From positions 1 through 29,454 of the IMG/VR virus record IMGVR_UViG_3300042691_004000: 29,454 bases of DNA. The stretch is one strand, 5' to 3'. How positions within the stretch are numbered: position 1 is the stretch's first letter; every line of letters begins with the position of its first letter. Under the pieces are notes generated by a model that saw only the letters and a program-made list of their open reading frames with translations, was not told the DNA's origin and made no database searches. Origin of the DNA: a virus. The position numbers and the translations under genes were made by a program. This document shows, one piece after another, positions 21,070 through 28,765 of this stretch.

Positions 21070-23769
21070 TTAACGAAAAACAGAAACGCAAACTGTATCA
21101 ACATCAGCTAAACCAGCAGTTTGTGTAATAAATGAATTTATCCTGCACGATCCAGTTGCAAATCTTGCTCCAGCTCCAGGGTTATTGAAACAATAACTTC
21201 CATAAGAGTTACCGCTACCTGAACTTCCAACAATGGAATAATTAACATCCGGCATAGCATTGGTAAAGTTAACCGTATAGTCACCTGTGCCGTTATCCGT
21301 AATACTCGACACATTGCCACTAGCACGAATAGCGACTGTACCTGTGCCATTAAAGTTGACCCATGCACGACAGCCGTATGCTGTGGCTACTGAGCCATAT
21401 CCGGAATTAAATCCAAATGTGCTTCCAGTTGCGTTTCCTGTAACTGTTGCAGCACTTCCTGTTGTATTCTGGTTAAGTGTAGGAACATCACCAGCCTGAA
21501 TTGCTGACATAACTACGTTAGTGCCATTGCCACGCAAATACTGACCTGAAGTTACAGCGCCAGCAAATGAGTTCATTGATGCTTGTGCGGTTGTTTGGCC
21601 GGTTCCACCATTGGCTATAGGTAATGCGGTACCAGAATACGAGATAGCCAATGTTCCGCTTGTTGTTATTGGTGATCCGGTAACAGATAAAAATGCTGGA
21701 ACAGTAGCGGCAACGCTGGTAACAGTGCCCGTAGAAGAGACTGTTGCCCAACTAGTCGTGGTTCCGTTTGTAGTTAAGTATTTGCCAGAATTACCTGTTT
21801 GACTTGGGGCTAGGGCGTCAAAGGCAGCATTAGCTGTTGTTTGTCCAGTACCACCATTTGCAATAGCTACTGTTCCTGTAACATTACTTGCAGTACCTGT
21901 AGTATTTTGATTTAACGTTGGTATATCTGCAGCAGCAATGGCTCTAAAAGTAGGTACGCCCGCAGTGCCGTTGGGTGCGGCTAAAAAGTAATTTGCAGTT
22001 TTACTAGCATATGGATTTTGCGTATCACCATAGCCAGACGCCAAACTTATAGCTGGCGTATTGCCACCTGATGAAGCCACAGGCGATGTTCCAGTAACGC
22101 TGGTTACCGTACCAGTGTACTGATCGTTCGACGTGATGGTGAAATTAGGGTATGTGCCACTGATGCTGGTTGTTCCAGCACCTGTTAATGCCACTGTTTG
22201 ATCTGGCGCACTGTTGGTAATCGTCACATTGCCTGTGGCGCCCGACACAGAGATGCCAGTACCAGCAATAGCGCTCAGCACACCTGAGTTGGCAATCGTG
22301 ATCGTCCCAGCACCCTCAGTGATACTGATGCCGGTGCCGTCAGTTAAGGTGTTCTTCTCCCACAAGCTGGTGCTTGCGTTATAGATCAGCGTCTGGCCGT
22401 TGCTGGGCGACTGAGCCGAGACGTTATGCAACTCTTCCAGTTCATAGCCGTTCTGGATGCGCACGTACAGGCGACCATTACCCATGTTGGCACGTTCAAC
22501 CACACCAACATAGACCAAATGGTTGGGTGCGTAGGGCTTACTAGACGTCAACGTACCGGCTGTGGCGCCCACATAGAGCGTGTCACCAGGGTTGTAAGCA
22601 CTCAGATCCAGCCCGTCCTGCACGCCTTGGCACAAGACCATGCCGGCCTGACCTGCAGCAATATTTTCAGCGCAAACACCTAGAGTTTTGGCTGATGTCG
22701 TGTCGCTAGTGTTGCTCGCCAGCTTGACCGACACCCGATCGCCCTGCGCCGCGTACATATAGACCGGTTGACCCTTGGTAATCGTCACCGACTCGTCGTT
22801 AGTCACGTACGCATAGAGCGTCTGACCCACGTCCGCTGCAATATTGGCGTTTAAGCCAACAGTTAGCGTCTGTTGCGTAGCATCCCAGTACAGACGGCCT
22901 GCTGCGTTGGTAACCGTGGCACCTGTGTCGAACTGGATGAAGTCAGGTGAGGAAATACCACCTGTGATGCCTGTCATCGACGTGATATTGTCGTTCGCGC
23001 CGGCAGTAGCCCAGCTCTGATCGATCTTTTGCCAGACATTACCGTTGAAAATGAGCCAATCGCCCGGCTGCCAATCAGTAATCCCGTTTAGGTTGGTCGT
23101 GCCGGCCACCGAGACGATGTAGTAGTCGCCCGAAGTGCCTGTGCTAGACGCCAATGTGGGCGTGTTGGTTGACGCGTTCCACGTACCCTTGTAATCCAAG
23201 GCAATCAGCGCATCAATCTGCGCCTGCAGTGACGCCAGAGCGTCCAACACCGCCTGCGAGGTGCCACCACCGTTGGTGATAACCTTGATCCGCTCGGCCA
23301 AGTCGGGTGCAACGACCTCACCAACGTTGATTTCACGCCCGTTTGAGAGCGAAATCACCAAAGATCCGTCGAAGTCGATCTTAGCGTCAGTTACCGACAC
23401 CCCATCTTCGCCAGGCACGCCGGCTGGGCCTTGCATCCCATCCCGACCGTCCTTGCCGTCCCGCCCTGGACGTCCATCTTTGCCATCCTTGCCGTCACGA
23501 CCGTCAGATCCATCGACGCCATCGCGTCCATCTTGGATCGAGTTCACTCGATCGGTGATTTTCTGGCCTAAATCGTCGTATTTCGCCCGAATGTCGGCTT
23601 CAATCTTCTTCAAAGCATCGACTACCATGCCGACGTTCTCACTGACCCGTCGTTTCTGGTTACCTCTAGCCTCTTGAAGCGTCGCGCGAACTGAATCCAG
23701 AACAGCAGTCTGCTGCTCTGGCGTCATGTTCTGCAGAATGAGCTGCTTAGCTAGGCTTTCAACGTCCAC
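21070..23769 (-). CDS. Long tail fibre with collagen-like stalk
   Basis: 899 aa, GTG 23769 with GGAG upstream, overlapping the portal gene by 11 bases. Order of parts: an N-terminal helical coiled coil (about 1-78), a collagen-like stretch of 15 unbroken Gly-x-y triplets (residues 81-125), globular beta segments with DWQPGDWLIFNGNVWQKI, a TLGVCAENIAAGQAG segment, then Gly/Thr/Ser-rich beta-repeats including two copies of IANGGTGQTTA, and a C-terminal knob (AYGCRAWVNFNGTGTVAIRA) seen on many phage fibres. Probably trimeric and the main host-range determinant. Its place between portal and scaffold is unusual. Confidence 0.9.
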   Translation of the reverse strand: MDVESLAKQLILQNMTPEQQTAVLDSVRATLQEARGNQKRRVSENVGMVVDALKKIEADIRAKYDDLGQKITDRVNSIQDGRDGVDGSDGRDGKDGKDGRPGRDGKDGRDGMQGPAGVPGEDGVSVTDAKIDFDGSLVISLSNGREINVGEVVAPDLAERIKVITNGGGTSQAVLDALASLQAQIDALIALDYKGTWNASTNTPTLASSTGTSGDYYIVSVAGTTNLNGITDWQPGDWLIFNGNVWQKIDQSWATAGANDNITSMTGITGGISSPDFIQFDTGATVTNAAGRLYWDATQQTLTVGLNANIAADVGQTLYAYVTNDESVTITKGQPVYMYAAQGDRVSVKLASNTSDTTSAKTLGVCAENIAAGQAGMVLCQGVQDGLDLSAYNPGDTLYVGATAGTLTSSKPYAPNHLVYVGVVERANMGNGRLYVRIQNGYELEELHNVSAQSPSNGQTLIYNASTSLWEKNTLTDGTGISITEGAGTITIANSGVLSAIAGTGISVSGATGNVTITNSAPDQTVALTGAGTTSISGTYPNFTITSNDQYTGTVTSVTGTSPVASSGGNTPAISLASGYGDTQNPYASKTANYFLAAPNGTAGVPTFRAIAAADIPTLNQNTTGTASNVTGTVAIANGGTGQTTANAAFDALAPSQTGNSGKYLTTNGTTTSWATVSSTGTVTSVAATVPAFLSVTGSPITTSGTLAISYSGTALPIANGGTGQTTAQASMNSFAGAVTSGQYLRGNGTNVVMSAIQAGDVPTLNQNTTGSAATVTGNATGSTFGFNSGYGSVATAYGCRAWVNFNGTGTVAIRASGNVSSITDNGTGDYTVNFTNAMPDVNYSIVGSSGSGNSYGSYCFNNPGAGARFATGSCRINSFITQTAGLADVDTVCVSVFR
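21586..21864 (-). repeat. Two repeated 11-codon modules in the fibre gene
   Basis: IANGGTGQTTA is encoded at 21832-21864 and again at 21586-21618, 246 bases apart. Upstream and downstream the segment with NQNTTG is also present twice. Amino-acid identity is high while codons differ, which suggests an old duplication kept by selection on protein rather than a recent DNA copy. Confidence 0.75.
23395..23529 (-). repeat. Collagen-like Gly-x-y coding repeat
   Basis: Fifteen consecutive triplets beginning GRDGVDGSDGRDG, dominated by DG(R/K) units. Such repeats make triple-helical stalks in phage fibres and are prone to change in length. Confidence 0.85.
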
Positions 23770-25807
23770 CAGACAGCTCCTTGGTCAATTCTTCCAAGAA
23801 ATCCTCTTCCATGCCGCTGATCTTGTTCGCCTTTTCCGCCATTTGCATCTCAACAATCTTCGATTTGTTCTTGATGTCGGCTTCTTTTAGCATCAGCTCG
23901 GCGATCTTGACCCGTTTGTCGAACTCTTTGGAGGCCAATTCCGCATCATTGGGCAGATTCTGCGTGTTGGCCGCCATAATCTTGCTCTGCACCTCGATGG
24001 GCTTCAATTTCGTCTCAATCGTGGTGTTAATGGCCTCCGCCCGGTTGCGCTCAGCCTGCGTCTGATTGACCGCAATCTGCGACTGCGCGGCTTGCAATGC
24101 CAGCTGCTGCTGCATCATCGCTGCTTGCTGCGCTTCAGGGTTGGGCTGCGCCATCTGCGTTAGCGCCTCCATCAACTCCATGCGGTTAGACAGCGAGCTG
24201 TTGGCAACGATCCCTTTCAAAATCAATGGCAGCACCGGTGTGTCAGGGCCCAAGGTCTGCAAGAGCGCAATAAACTGCGCCTGCTCATACTCGCGCGCGA
24301 TGATGCCCAATGTCGCTGTCGGCACAAAGTTCAAATCCACCGACGGATAGCGCTCAGGGTCGAACTGCATGTACCTAAACGCCGCTTTTTTGATGAACGG
24401 AATCAGGAAATCTTCCTGGAAGTTCACCAGCGTGCGTTTGTACTTCTTAATGATCGTGGCGACCGCCATCGACATGCCGGCGTTGCCGCCATCACGGGCG
24501 ACTTGACTGACCATGCCTTGGCTGTCCAGCGTACCGGTGGCTTGCAAGAGCATACGCTCAAACGCCTGTGCAGTCGTCAGATTGCTGCCGTCGGTCTGAC
24601 CAAACTTGAACGGGAACAGAATCTCGCTTGGGTTGCCGTTGGTCATGAACGCCTTGCCGGGGCGCACTTCAAACTTCGCACCGCGTGGCAGCCGTGTGGC
24701 GTCCATCGCCACCATCGGCACCGCTGTTAACGCCAGCGAGTCCAGATGCGTTCTGACCTGCGCATCGATCGCCTTTTGCATGTTGTAGGCTTTCTCCACC
24801 GTCCCACGCCCAGGCAGCCGGTTTGGCACCGTGTCGTCCTGATAGGTCAGTACCGGACGATCCTTCATCATGTACGGGTTCTCTTCGGCCTTTAGCAACA
24901 TCCCGTCGTTACCAATGACGACGATCGCCTCGACCATGTCGCTGTAGTCTTCCGCAGGCGAGTCGTCCGGGAACAACTCAACCATTTCCTCGTCTTCTTT
25001 ATTGAGCTTAGCGATGTACTCTTTAGGCACTAGGCCGTAGTACGTCAGGAGCTTCACCTTCTCGTTTTGGTACTGACTGACCTCTTGTGTGGGCTCCAAG
25101 TCGGTATCGTCGTAGGTCGGCACAATGTTGACCTTACGATAGACGCCCTTCTCAATGTTAGCCACCACCTTGTGGATGGACACGTACTTCTCGATCGCCA
25201 CACCCATGCAGTCGTCCACCGACGTGCCGTTGGGGTCCCACAAGAAATTCTTTGGATTGACCGGTATCGGTTTGACCGAGACGCGGTCCACCTCTTGCAC
25301 GCCGATGGCCGCTTGGCTCGTCATGCCGGGGATCGGCTGGGTTGCTGGAATGTACTCTTTTTCCATTGTCACGGTGATCTCGGCGATACCCGTGCCATAG
25401 ATCTCAGCCAACAACTCGATCTGATCGACGTACTTCCTAAACTTGTCTTTCTTCAGATCCTCCATCATCTGGAGCTTGATCATTTCGACATCCATCGGAT
25501 TGCCGTTGATGTCCTTAACGTCGTCCTTGATGTCGAAGTATTCTCCAGAACCGAAGATCGCCTCCATGATCTCTGCATGGCGCGTCTCAACGGCTTGTTG
25601 GGTCATGGGGGTGACGATGCGAGAGCGTTCAGAGTCGCGTGTCTTGTCTTCAACAGCCCACTCGCCACGGAAGATGCGCTCATATTCTTCCCATTGCGGG
25701 AGGAAGTTCACATTGCGGTAGTCACGCCAGCGGTCGCAATGGTCAACCACGAAAGCGATAAGCTCTTTATCGTTTTCCGTGGGTTCGTCAAAATCGTTTT
25801 GGTCCAT
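23759..25807 (-). CDS. Portal protein
   Basis: 682 aa. WRDYRNVNFLPQWEEYERIF, SRIVTPMTQQAVETRHAEIM, then YGTGIAEITV and PKNFLWDPNGTSVDDCMG are typical of large portal proteins of podovirus type (P22-like group). The C-terminal third has a long Gln/Ala-rich coiled coil (MMQQQLALQAAQSQ, then AERNRAEAINTTIE). It would form the dodecameric ring through which TerL packs DNA. Starts one base after the TerL stop, with GGGGTG upstream, the standard terminase-portal order. Confidence 0.9.
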   Translation of the reverse strand: MDQNDFDEPTENDKELIAFVVDHCDRWRDYRNVNFLPQWEEYERIFRGEWAVEDKTRDSERSRIVTPMTQQAVETRHAEIMEAIFGSGEYFDIKDDVKDINGNPMDVEMIKLQMMEDLKKDKFRKYVDQIELLAEIYGTGIAEITVTMEKEYIPATQPIPGMTSQAAIGVQEVDRVSVKPIPVNPKNFLWDPNGTSVDDCMGVAIEKYVSIHKVVANIEKGVYRKVNIVPTYDDTDLEPTQEVSQYQNEKVKLLTYYGLVPKEYIAKLNKEDEEMVELFPDDSPAEDYSDMVEAIVVIGNDGMLLKAEENPYMMKDRPVLTYQDDTVPNRLPGRGTVEKAYNMQKAIDAQVRTHLDSLALTAVPMVAMDATRLPRGAKFEVRPGKAFMTNGNPSEILFPFKFGQTDGSNLTTAQAFERMLLQATGTLDSQGMVSQVARDGGNAGMSMAVATIIKKYKRTLVNFQEDFLIPFIKKAAFRYMQFDPERYPSVDLNFVPTATLGIIAREYEQAQFIALLQTLGPDTPVLPLILKGIVANSSLSNRMELMEALTQMAQPNPEAQQAAMMQQQLALQAAQSQIAVNQTQAERNRAEAINTTIETKLKPIEVQSKIMAANTQNLPNDAELASKEFDKRVKIAELMLKEADIKNKSKIVEMQMAEKANKISGMEEDFLEELTKELSGGR

Positions 25808-25808
25808 C

Positions 25809-27068
25809 TTACACCCCAGAAATTACGTCTATCGGCTCCCATTCATCGTCAGCGTCGCCTTCGAAGTAGGAAGTCACCGCCAACTGGTCAATGTAGGATA
25901 GCGCGTCGGGTAGGTCATCATGGACGCCTTGCGCCGGAAACATCAACAGTTGGTCTAAAAAGGTATCAAAATCACCTTCTTGGTTCAGCACGATCCTGCC
26001 ATGCTCGAACCGACCCTGGAGGCTCCAGATGATCCGGTCAGCCTTTTTCCGGTTACCATGCGTGAGATCAACTATGTGCGAATATACATTATTTTTGCGC
26101 ATTAAATCACTCAAATACGGCAAAACCGCGTTTTTTAACGCGCCCCGTTCGATCCCCACACTTAAGGGGCGGTAGTCCCGCATGGCCATCAGAATCTTCG
26201 CTGCCGTCTCGCGGATGTCCCAGCGCCCATGCTGGATTTCTTTAACGAACCACTTGCCATCCTCGGTCACTTTCACGATCGCGATCGCCGTCTCGTCCAG
26301 CCGCTTCTTCGAATTCGCCGCCTGCTTGGCCACTTCCTCGAACCCGGCCAAGTCCACGGCCACGAAGTAGCTGCCATAGTCCGGCTCCTCGCCGTACTTG
26401 ATCCACTCATCCTTGAAGATGTCGGAACCCGCATTGTCGAAGCTCGCCATGTACTCTTGCTTAAATGCAAACGTCGAGAGCGTCTTTTTCGCGGATTCGA
26501 TTTCCTTCGGGTCGATCAGTGGGTTGTCTTTGGTCGTGAAGTGCCAGCTCTTCCAATCCTCGTCCTCACCCGTCTGCCCCAACTTGTACAAGTCGTTGAA
26601 CCAATTCCGACCCTTGGGCGTGCCGATGAAGAGACCTCGTCCCTTCTTGTCTGACAGAGACGCGCGGATGACCTGCTCCCACGCTTCTGGCTTGATGTCG
26701 GCCACCTCGTCCAGCACGGCGTAGGTCAGCGAGACGCCTCGCAGGGTGTCTGGCCGGTCGGCGCCTCGCACATAAATCACCGCGCCGTTGATCAGCGTGA
26801 TGTCCTGGTTGTTGACGTGACTGCCGGCGATCACATCCCGTCCCAGATCCAGCAAGACGTTCCAGATAATCTGCCGGGCTTGGCCGTTCGTGGGCGCCAC
26901 GTACAGGACAGCCGAGCCAGACGGGCAGCGCAGTCCCTCAATCAGCAGCGTGGTCGCCGCCAGTCTGGACTTGCCACAACGCCGTCCAGCGGCCACGACC
27001 TTGAAGCGCGTCTTGTCGTTGAATACGGTTTGCTGCCAGGGCAGCAGCTGGAAGTTAAGGTCCGACAT
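25809..27068 (-). CDS. Terminase large subunit (TerL)
   Basis: About 419 aa. I use ATG 27068 (MSDLNFQLLPWQQTVF) because homologous TerLs begin just before this helix; the longer frame to 27152 is Arg-rich and lies inside the upstream gene. Walker A GRRCGKS (about 28-34), Walker B YAVLDEVAD (about 116-124), motif III FIGTPKG (about 147-153). The RNase H-like nuclease has VAVDLAGFE (Asp about 239), SVGIERGALK (Glu about 306) and DDLPDALSYI (Asp about 387). It cuts and pumps DNA into the prohead. It overlaps the upstream gene by 14 bases. Confidence 0.95.
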   Translation of the reverse strand: MSDLNFQLLPWQQTVFNDKTRFKVVAAGRRCGKSRLAATTLLIEGLRCPSGSAVLYVAPTNGQARQIIWNVLLDLGRDVIAGSHVNNQDITLINGAVIYVRGADRPDTLRGVSLTYAVLDEVADIKPEAWEQVIRASLSDKKGRGLFIGTPKGRNWFNDLYKLGQTGEDEDWKSWHFTTKDNPLIDPKEIESAKKTLSTFAFKQEYMASFDNAGSDIFKDEWIKYGEEPDYGSYFVAVDLAGFEEVAKQAANSKKRLDETAIAIVKVTEDGKWFVKEIQHGRWDIRETAAKILMAMRDYRPLSVGIERGALKNAVLPYLSDLMRKNNVYSHIVDLTHGNRKKADRIIWSLQGRFEHGRIVLNQEGDFDTFLDQLLMFPAQGVHDDLPDALSYIDQLAVTSYFEGDADDEWEPIDVISGV

Positions 27069-27552
27069 AGCCGAAGGGGTCTTTGTACATGAACGCCGGT
27101 TCTGGCGGCGCGGATGGCTGCTGTTGCATCTGCCACATGCGCGCCTTTTCAAGGGTGTCTAACCCCAACTCGTCGGGGTCTTTGTTGTACTGCCGCATAA
27201 AGAATTCTTTCCACGCGGTTGGGTGGGTAGGGTCTTTTAGCATGCGCCCTTCCGGCGTGGCGGATGGCCAGTGTGGGCGGTTGTCGTAGGGGCTTATCAC
27301 CTCCTGCACGCCAGCTTTCCAAGCGCCTCGGTAGTCATAGTCGGGCCGTTCAAGCATCATCTTTATGGCCTGCGAGTTACTCAGCTTTTCAACAGGGACG
27401 CCGGCGTCTTGCGCGAGGTACGGTTTAACCGAGTTAAATAACTGCGTGCCTTGTAGCCACTTCTGGAACTCTTTTTCTTCTTTTGGGGCAAGTTTGGTCG
27501 GCGTCCAAGGCATGGCGCTGAATTTTTCGTACTGAGCTATCCAGTTATCCAT
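27055..27552 (-). CDS. Conserved phage protein between terminase subunits, function unknown
   Basis: 165 aa. A C-terminal half with DYDYRGAWKAGVQEVI, DNRPHWPS and HPTAWKEFFMRQYNKDP matches a family I have seen next to phage terminases. Its N-terminus (MDNWIAQYEKFSAMPWTPT) overlaps the small terminase candidate by 8 bases. Function unknown; a packaging or head-assembly factor is likely. Confidence 0.8.
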   Translation of the reverse strand: MDNWIAQYEKFSAMPWTPTKLAPKEEKEFQKWLQGTQLFNSVKPYLAQDAGVPVEKLSNSQAIKMMLERPDYDYRGAWKAGVQEVISPYDNRPHWPSATPEGRMLKDPTHPTAWKEFFMRQYNKDPDELGLDTLEKARMWQMQQQPSAPPEPAFMYKDPFGYVGP

Positions 27553-27850
27553 CGATGATGTCCTTTATCTCTGGCGGGCTGGCCAGCCCCGAGATGGTGA
27601 TGTTGATCGCGCTGCGTTGCGCTGCCGTCTTCTCGAACAGGCTGGTCGGCAACGCTCGCTCCATGCAGAGCTTCAACGCCGCCATCTGGCCTGGGTGGCC
27701 GTCGTCCAACGCAATATCCAAGACCTTCTGGACGACTTGCTCGCCCTTGCCCTCAATCAGCATCTTCTTCAACTCTTTGATGCGCTGATTGTCGGTCTTG
27801 GGTAGCGTCGCCGGTGGCACGTAAGGCGGGTCTTTAATCGGTGCAGGCAT
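27545..27850 (-). CDS. Candidate small terminase subunit (TerS)
   Basis: 101 aa, ATG 27850 with AGGA eight bases upstream. The core NQRIKELKKMLIEGKGEQVV, then ALDDGHPGQMAALKLCMERA, forms two helix pairs. It has the size, helical build and position of a TerS or DUF5681-like DNA-binding subunit, first in the late operon. No clear helix-turn-helix can be seen by eye, so the call rests mainly on context. The large control region lies directly upstream. Confidence 0.65.
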   Translation of the reverse strand: MPAPIKDPPYVPPATLPKTDNQRIKELKKMLIEGKGEQVVQKVLDIALDDGHPGQMAALKLCMERALPTSLFEKTAAQRSAINITISGLASPPEIKDIIDG

Positions 27851-27881
27851 GGCTTTTTTCCTGTAAGGGGAAGCTGCGTGG

Positions 27882-27910
27882 ATTGTAGCCTTTTTTTACT
27901 AGCTAAGTGG
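27882..27910 (-). promoter_or_regulatory. Possible late promoter for the packaging operon
   Basis: On the minus strand TACAAT (27882-27887, 5 of 6) follows an A-rich tract; the -35 region at 17 bases (CCACTT) is poor. It would give a leader of about 25 bases to ATG 27850. A weak -35 would fit a promoter that needs a phage activator. Confidence 0.3.
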
Positions 27911-27943
27911 CTGTTTTGCTGAAAGGCTAATTTCACTTTTCGT

Positions 27944-27995
27944 GGGGGTGGGGGGCTCCCGCAAATTTTACTAGACCTGCCGGCCCCCTCCCCCC
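27944..27995. repeat. G-run/C-run inverted repeat
   Basis: GGGGGTGGGGGG (27944-27955) and CCCCCTCCCCCC (27984-27995) can pair over 12 positions (ten G-C pairs, one G-T, one mismatch) around a 28-base loop. Strong strand asymmetry; may also form other G-rich structures. Confidence 0.65.
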
Positions 27996-28043
27996 TATCA
28001 AAATGGCAACAAACGGCCAGCAAGCGGTCGACAGCCATAGCAG

Positions 28044-28058
28044 GCGGCTATCAGCCGC
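28044..28058. repeat. Short perfect GC hairpin
   Basis: GCGGCT-ATC-AGCCGC. On the plus strand it is followed by GTTTTAC, so it could act as a weak rightward terminator, though no plus-strand gene lies just upstream. Confidence 0.4.
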
Positions 28059-28072
28059 GTTTTACATAACGC

Positions 28073-28086
28073 ACGTTATATAACGT
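28073..28086. repeat. 14-bp perfect palindrome ACGTTATATAACGT
   Basis: A perfect palindrome, with a third copy of the half-site TAACG at 28067-28071. Shape and location fit an operator. Confidence 0.6.
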
Positions 28087-28110
28087 CGAAGTTTCTGCTA
28101 TAGATGCAGG

Positions 28111-28153
28111 CTATCGGGATAGGGGATACCTATCGATTAGCCAGGATCGATAG
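28111..28153. repeat. CTATCG inverted repeats, operator-like
   Basis: CTATCGAT (28130-28137) and ATCGATAG (28146-28153) form an exact inverted repeat with an 8-base spacer. A related CTATC-GG-GATAG lies at 28111-28122. Half-site centres are 16 bases apart. Confidence 0.6.
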
Positions 28154-28214
28154 ATTTTAATTAGGGTCAGAACATGAAAGCAGGGGGCACCATTTTGCCA
28201 GTACCTGACAGCCA

Positions 28215-28424
28215 TTAACTATTACCATTTGGCTCACTATCAGATATAACAAAATCGTTAGCATTGCCCGATTGACAATGCATTTGCTGATACCAGTCGA
28301 GTAGATTTTTAAAGCCAGCGCTGATATCGCCGTCGCCGGCATGAGCCAATATCGCGGCTTCGGTATCCGTTAAATGGCGCAGGAAATTGCGCGTGCGAAT
28401 TGATGCGGGTCTACCTGCTGGCAT
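28215..28424 (-). CDS. Small putative ribbon-helix-helix DNA-binding regulator
   Basis: 69 aa. Starts MPAGRPASIRTRNFLRHLTD. The pattern suggests a basic N-terminal arm, a short strand (about 13-19, NFLRHLT), helix 1 (about 20-30, DTEAAILAHAG), a turn (DGDIS) and helix 2 (about 35-47, SAGFKNLLDWYQQ), then a polar tail. This matches the layout of Arc/MetJ/CopG-type repressors by eye; I cannot confirm it without a profile search. The gene lies next to a cluster of dyad repeats, three of which are directly upstream of its start, as expected of an autoregulated repressor. The ribosome site is weak (GAG about 12 bases away). Alternative: a small phage protein of another kind. Confidence 0.5.
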   Translation of the reverse strand: MPAGRPASIRTRNFLRHLTDTEAAILAHAGDGDISAGFKNLLDWYQQMHCQSGNANDFVISDSEPNGNS

Positions 28425-28440
28425 AAGTTATCACTCTGAC

Positions 28441-28701
28441 ATGGTCAAATGGTCAAATGGTCATGCAATTTTAATCGCTGCTACCCCCAACGCAAAATCA
28501 AAATTTTTGCACTCCGGCACGGGATTCTGGCGTGCACGGCACGGGATTCCCTATATTACTTACTACTACTTACTAACATCTAAAAATAAATGACCATTTG
28601 ACCATTATTGGCCAAAAGCTAGTATCCATGCGGGTTTTGCCATGGTCATTTGCCCGTGCCAAATGACCATTTCATGACCATTTAGGACCCTAAATGACCA
28701 T
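28441..28701. repeat. Iteron/operator cluster: nine copies of ATGGTCA/TGACCAT
   Basis: ATGGTCA on the plus strand starts at 28441, 28449, 28457 and 28642; its reverse complement TGACCAT starts at 28591, 28599, 28664, 28675 and 28695. Copies within the first two groups are exactly 8 bases apart. The wider consensus AAATG-GT-CATTT is an inverted repeat (arms AAATG/CATTT), complete at 28588-28599 and 28661-28672. By chance one would expect far less than one copy of a given heptamer here. Confidence 0.9.
28515..28549 (+). repeat. 13-bp direct repeat CGGCACGGGATTC
   Basis: Exact copies at 28515-28527 and 28537-28549, start to start 22 bases, about two helix turns. They lie between the first two iteron groups. 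Confidence 0.8.
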
Positions 28702-28737
28702 TAAAACCGCGAATCGCAAATAAACGCAAAAGATTGT

Positions 28738-28765
28738 TTGACAACCTCAAAAAACGTGCTACCAT
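28738..28765 (+). promoter_or_regulatory. Extended -10 promoter for the rightward early genes
   Basis: Perfect TTGACA (28738-28743), 16-base spacer, and TACCAT (28760-28765) preceded by TGC, an extended -10. Transcription would begin near 28772, about 40 bases before ATG 28814. The last iteron ends 37 bases upstream of the -35 box. Confidence 0.6.

Larger units (their letters stand above)
27851..28214. other. Non-coding control region upstream of the late operon
   Basis: 364 bases without a credible gene on either strand. It holds a possible -10 box near the TerS candidate, a G-run/C-run hairpin, a GC hairpin and two palindromic elements, each listed separately. It separates the late operon from the small regulator-like gene at 28215-28424. 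Confidence 0.7.

Noticed and set aside
25067-26032. 321-codon open frame on the plus strand across the portal gene
   Set aside because: It is antisense to a clearly recognised portal, lacks a ribosome site and has a His/Arg/Leu-heavy composition typical of a mirror frame. It also runs past the TerL-portal junction.
27069-27152. Longer TerL start at 27152
   Set aside because: The extra 28 residues are Arg/Ser-rich, overlap the upstream gene in another frame and precede the conserved TerL N-terminus.
28157-28342. 61-codon minus-strand frame overlapping the regulator candidate
   Set aside because: Different frame within the 69-aa gene, no ribosome site, runs into the palindromic non-coding part.
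28387-28593. 68-codon plus-strand frame in the control region
   Set aside because: Its middle is a translation of the ATGGTCA repeats, it overlaps the regulator gene on the other strand, and it ends in low-complexity Tyr-rich sequence.
28441-28701. CRISPR array
   Set aside because: Repeats are 7-12 bases, in both orientations, with irregular gaps and no spacer pattern.
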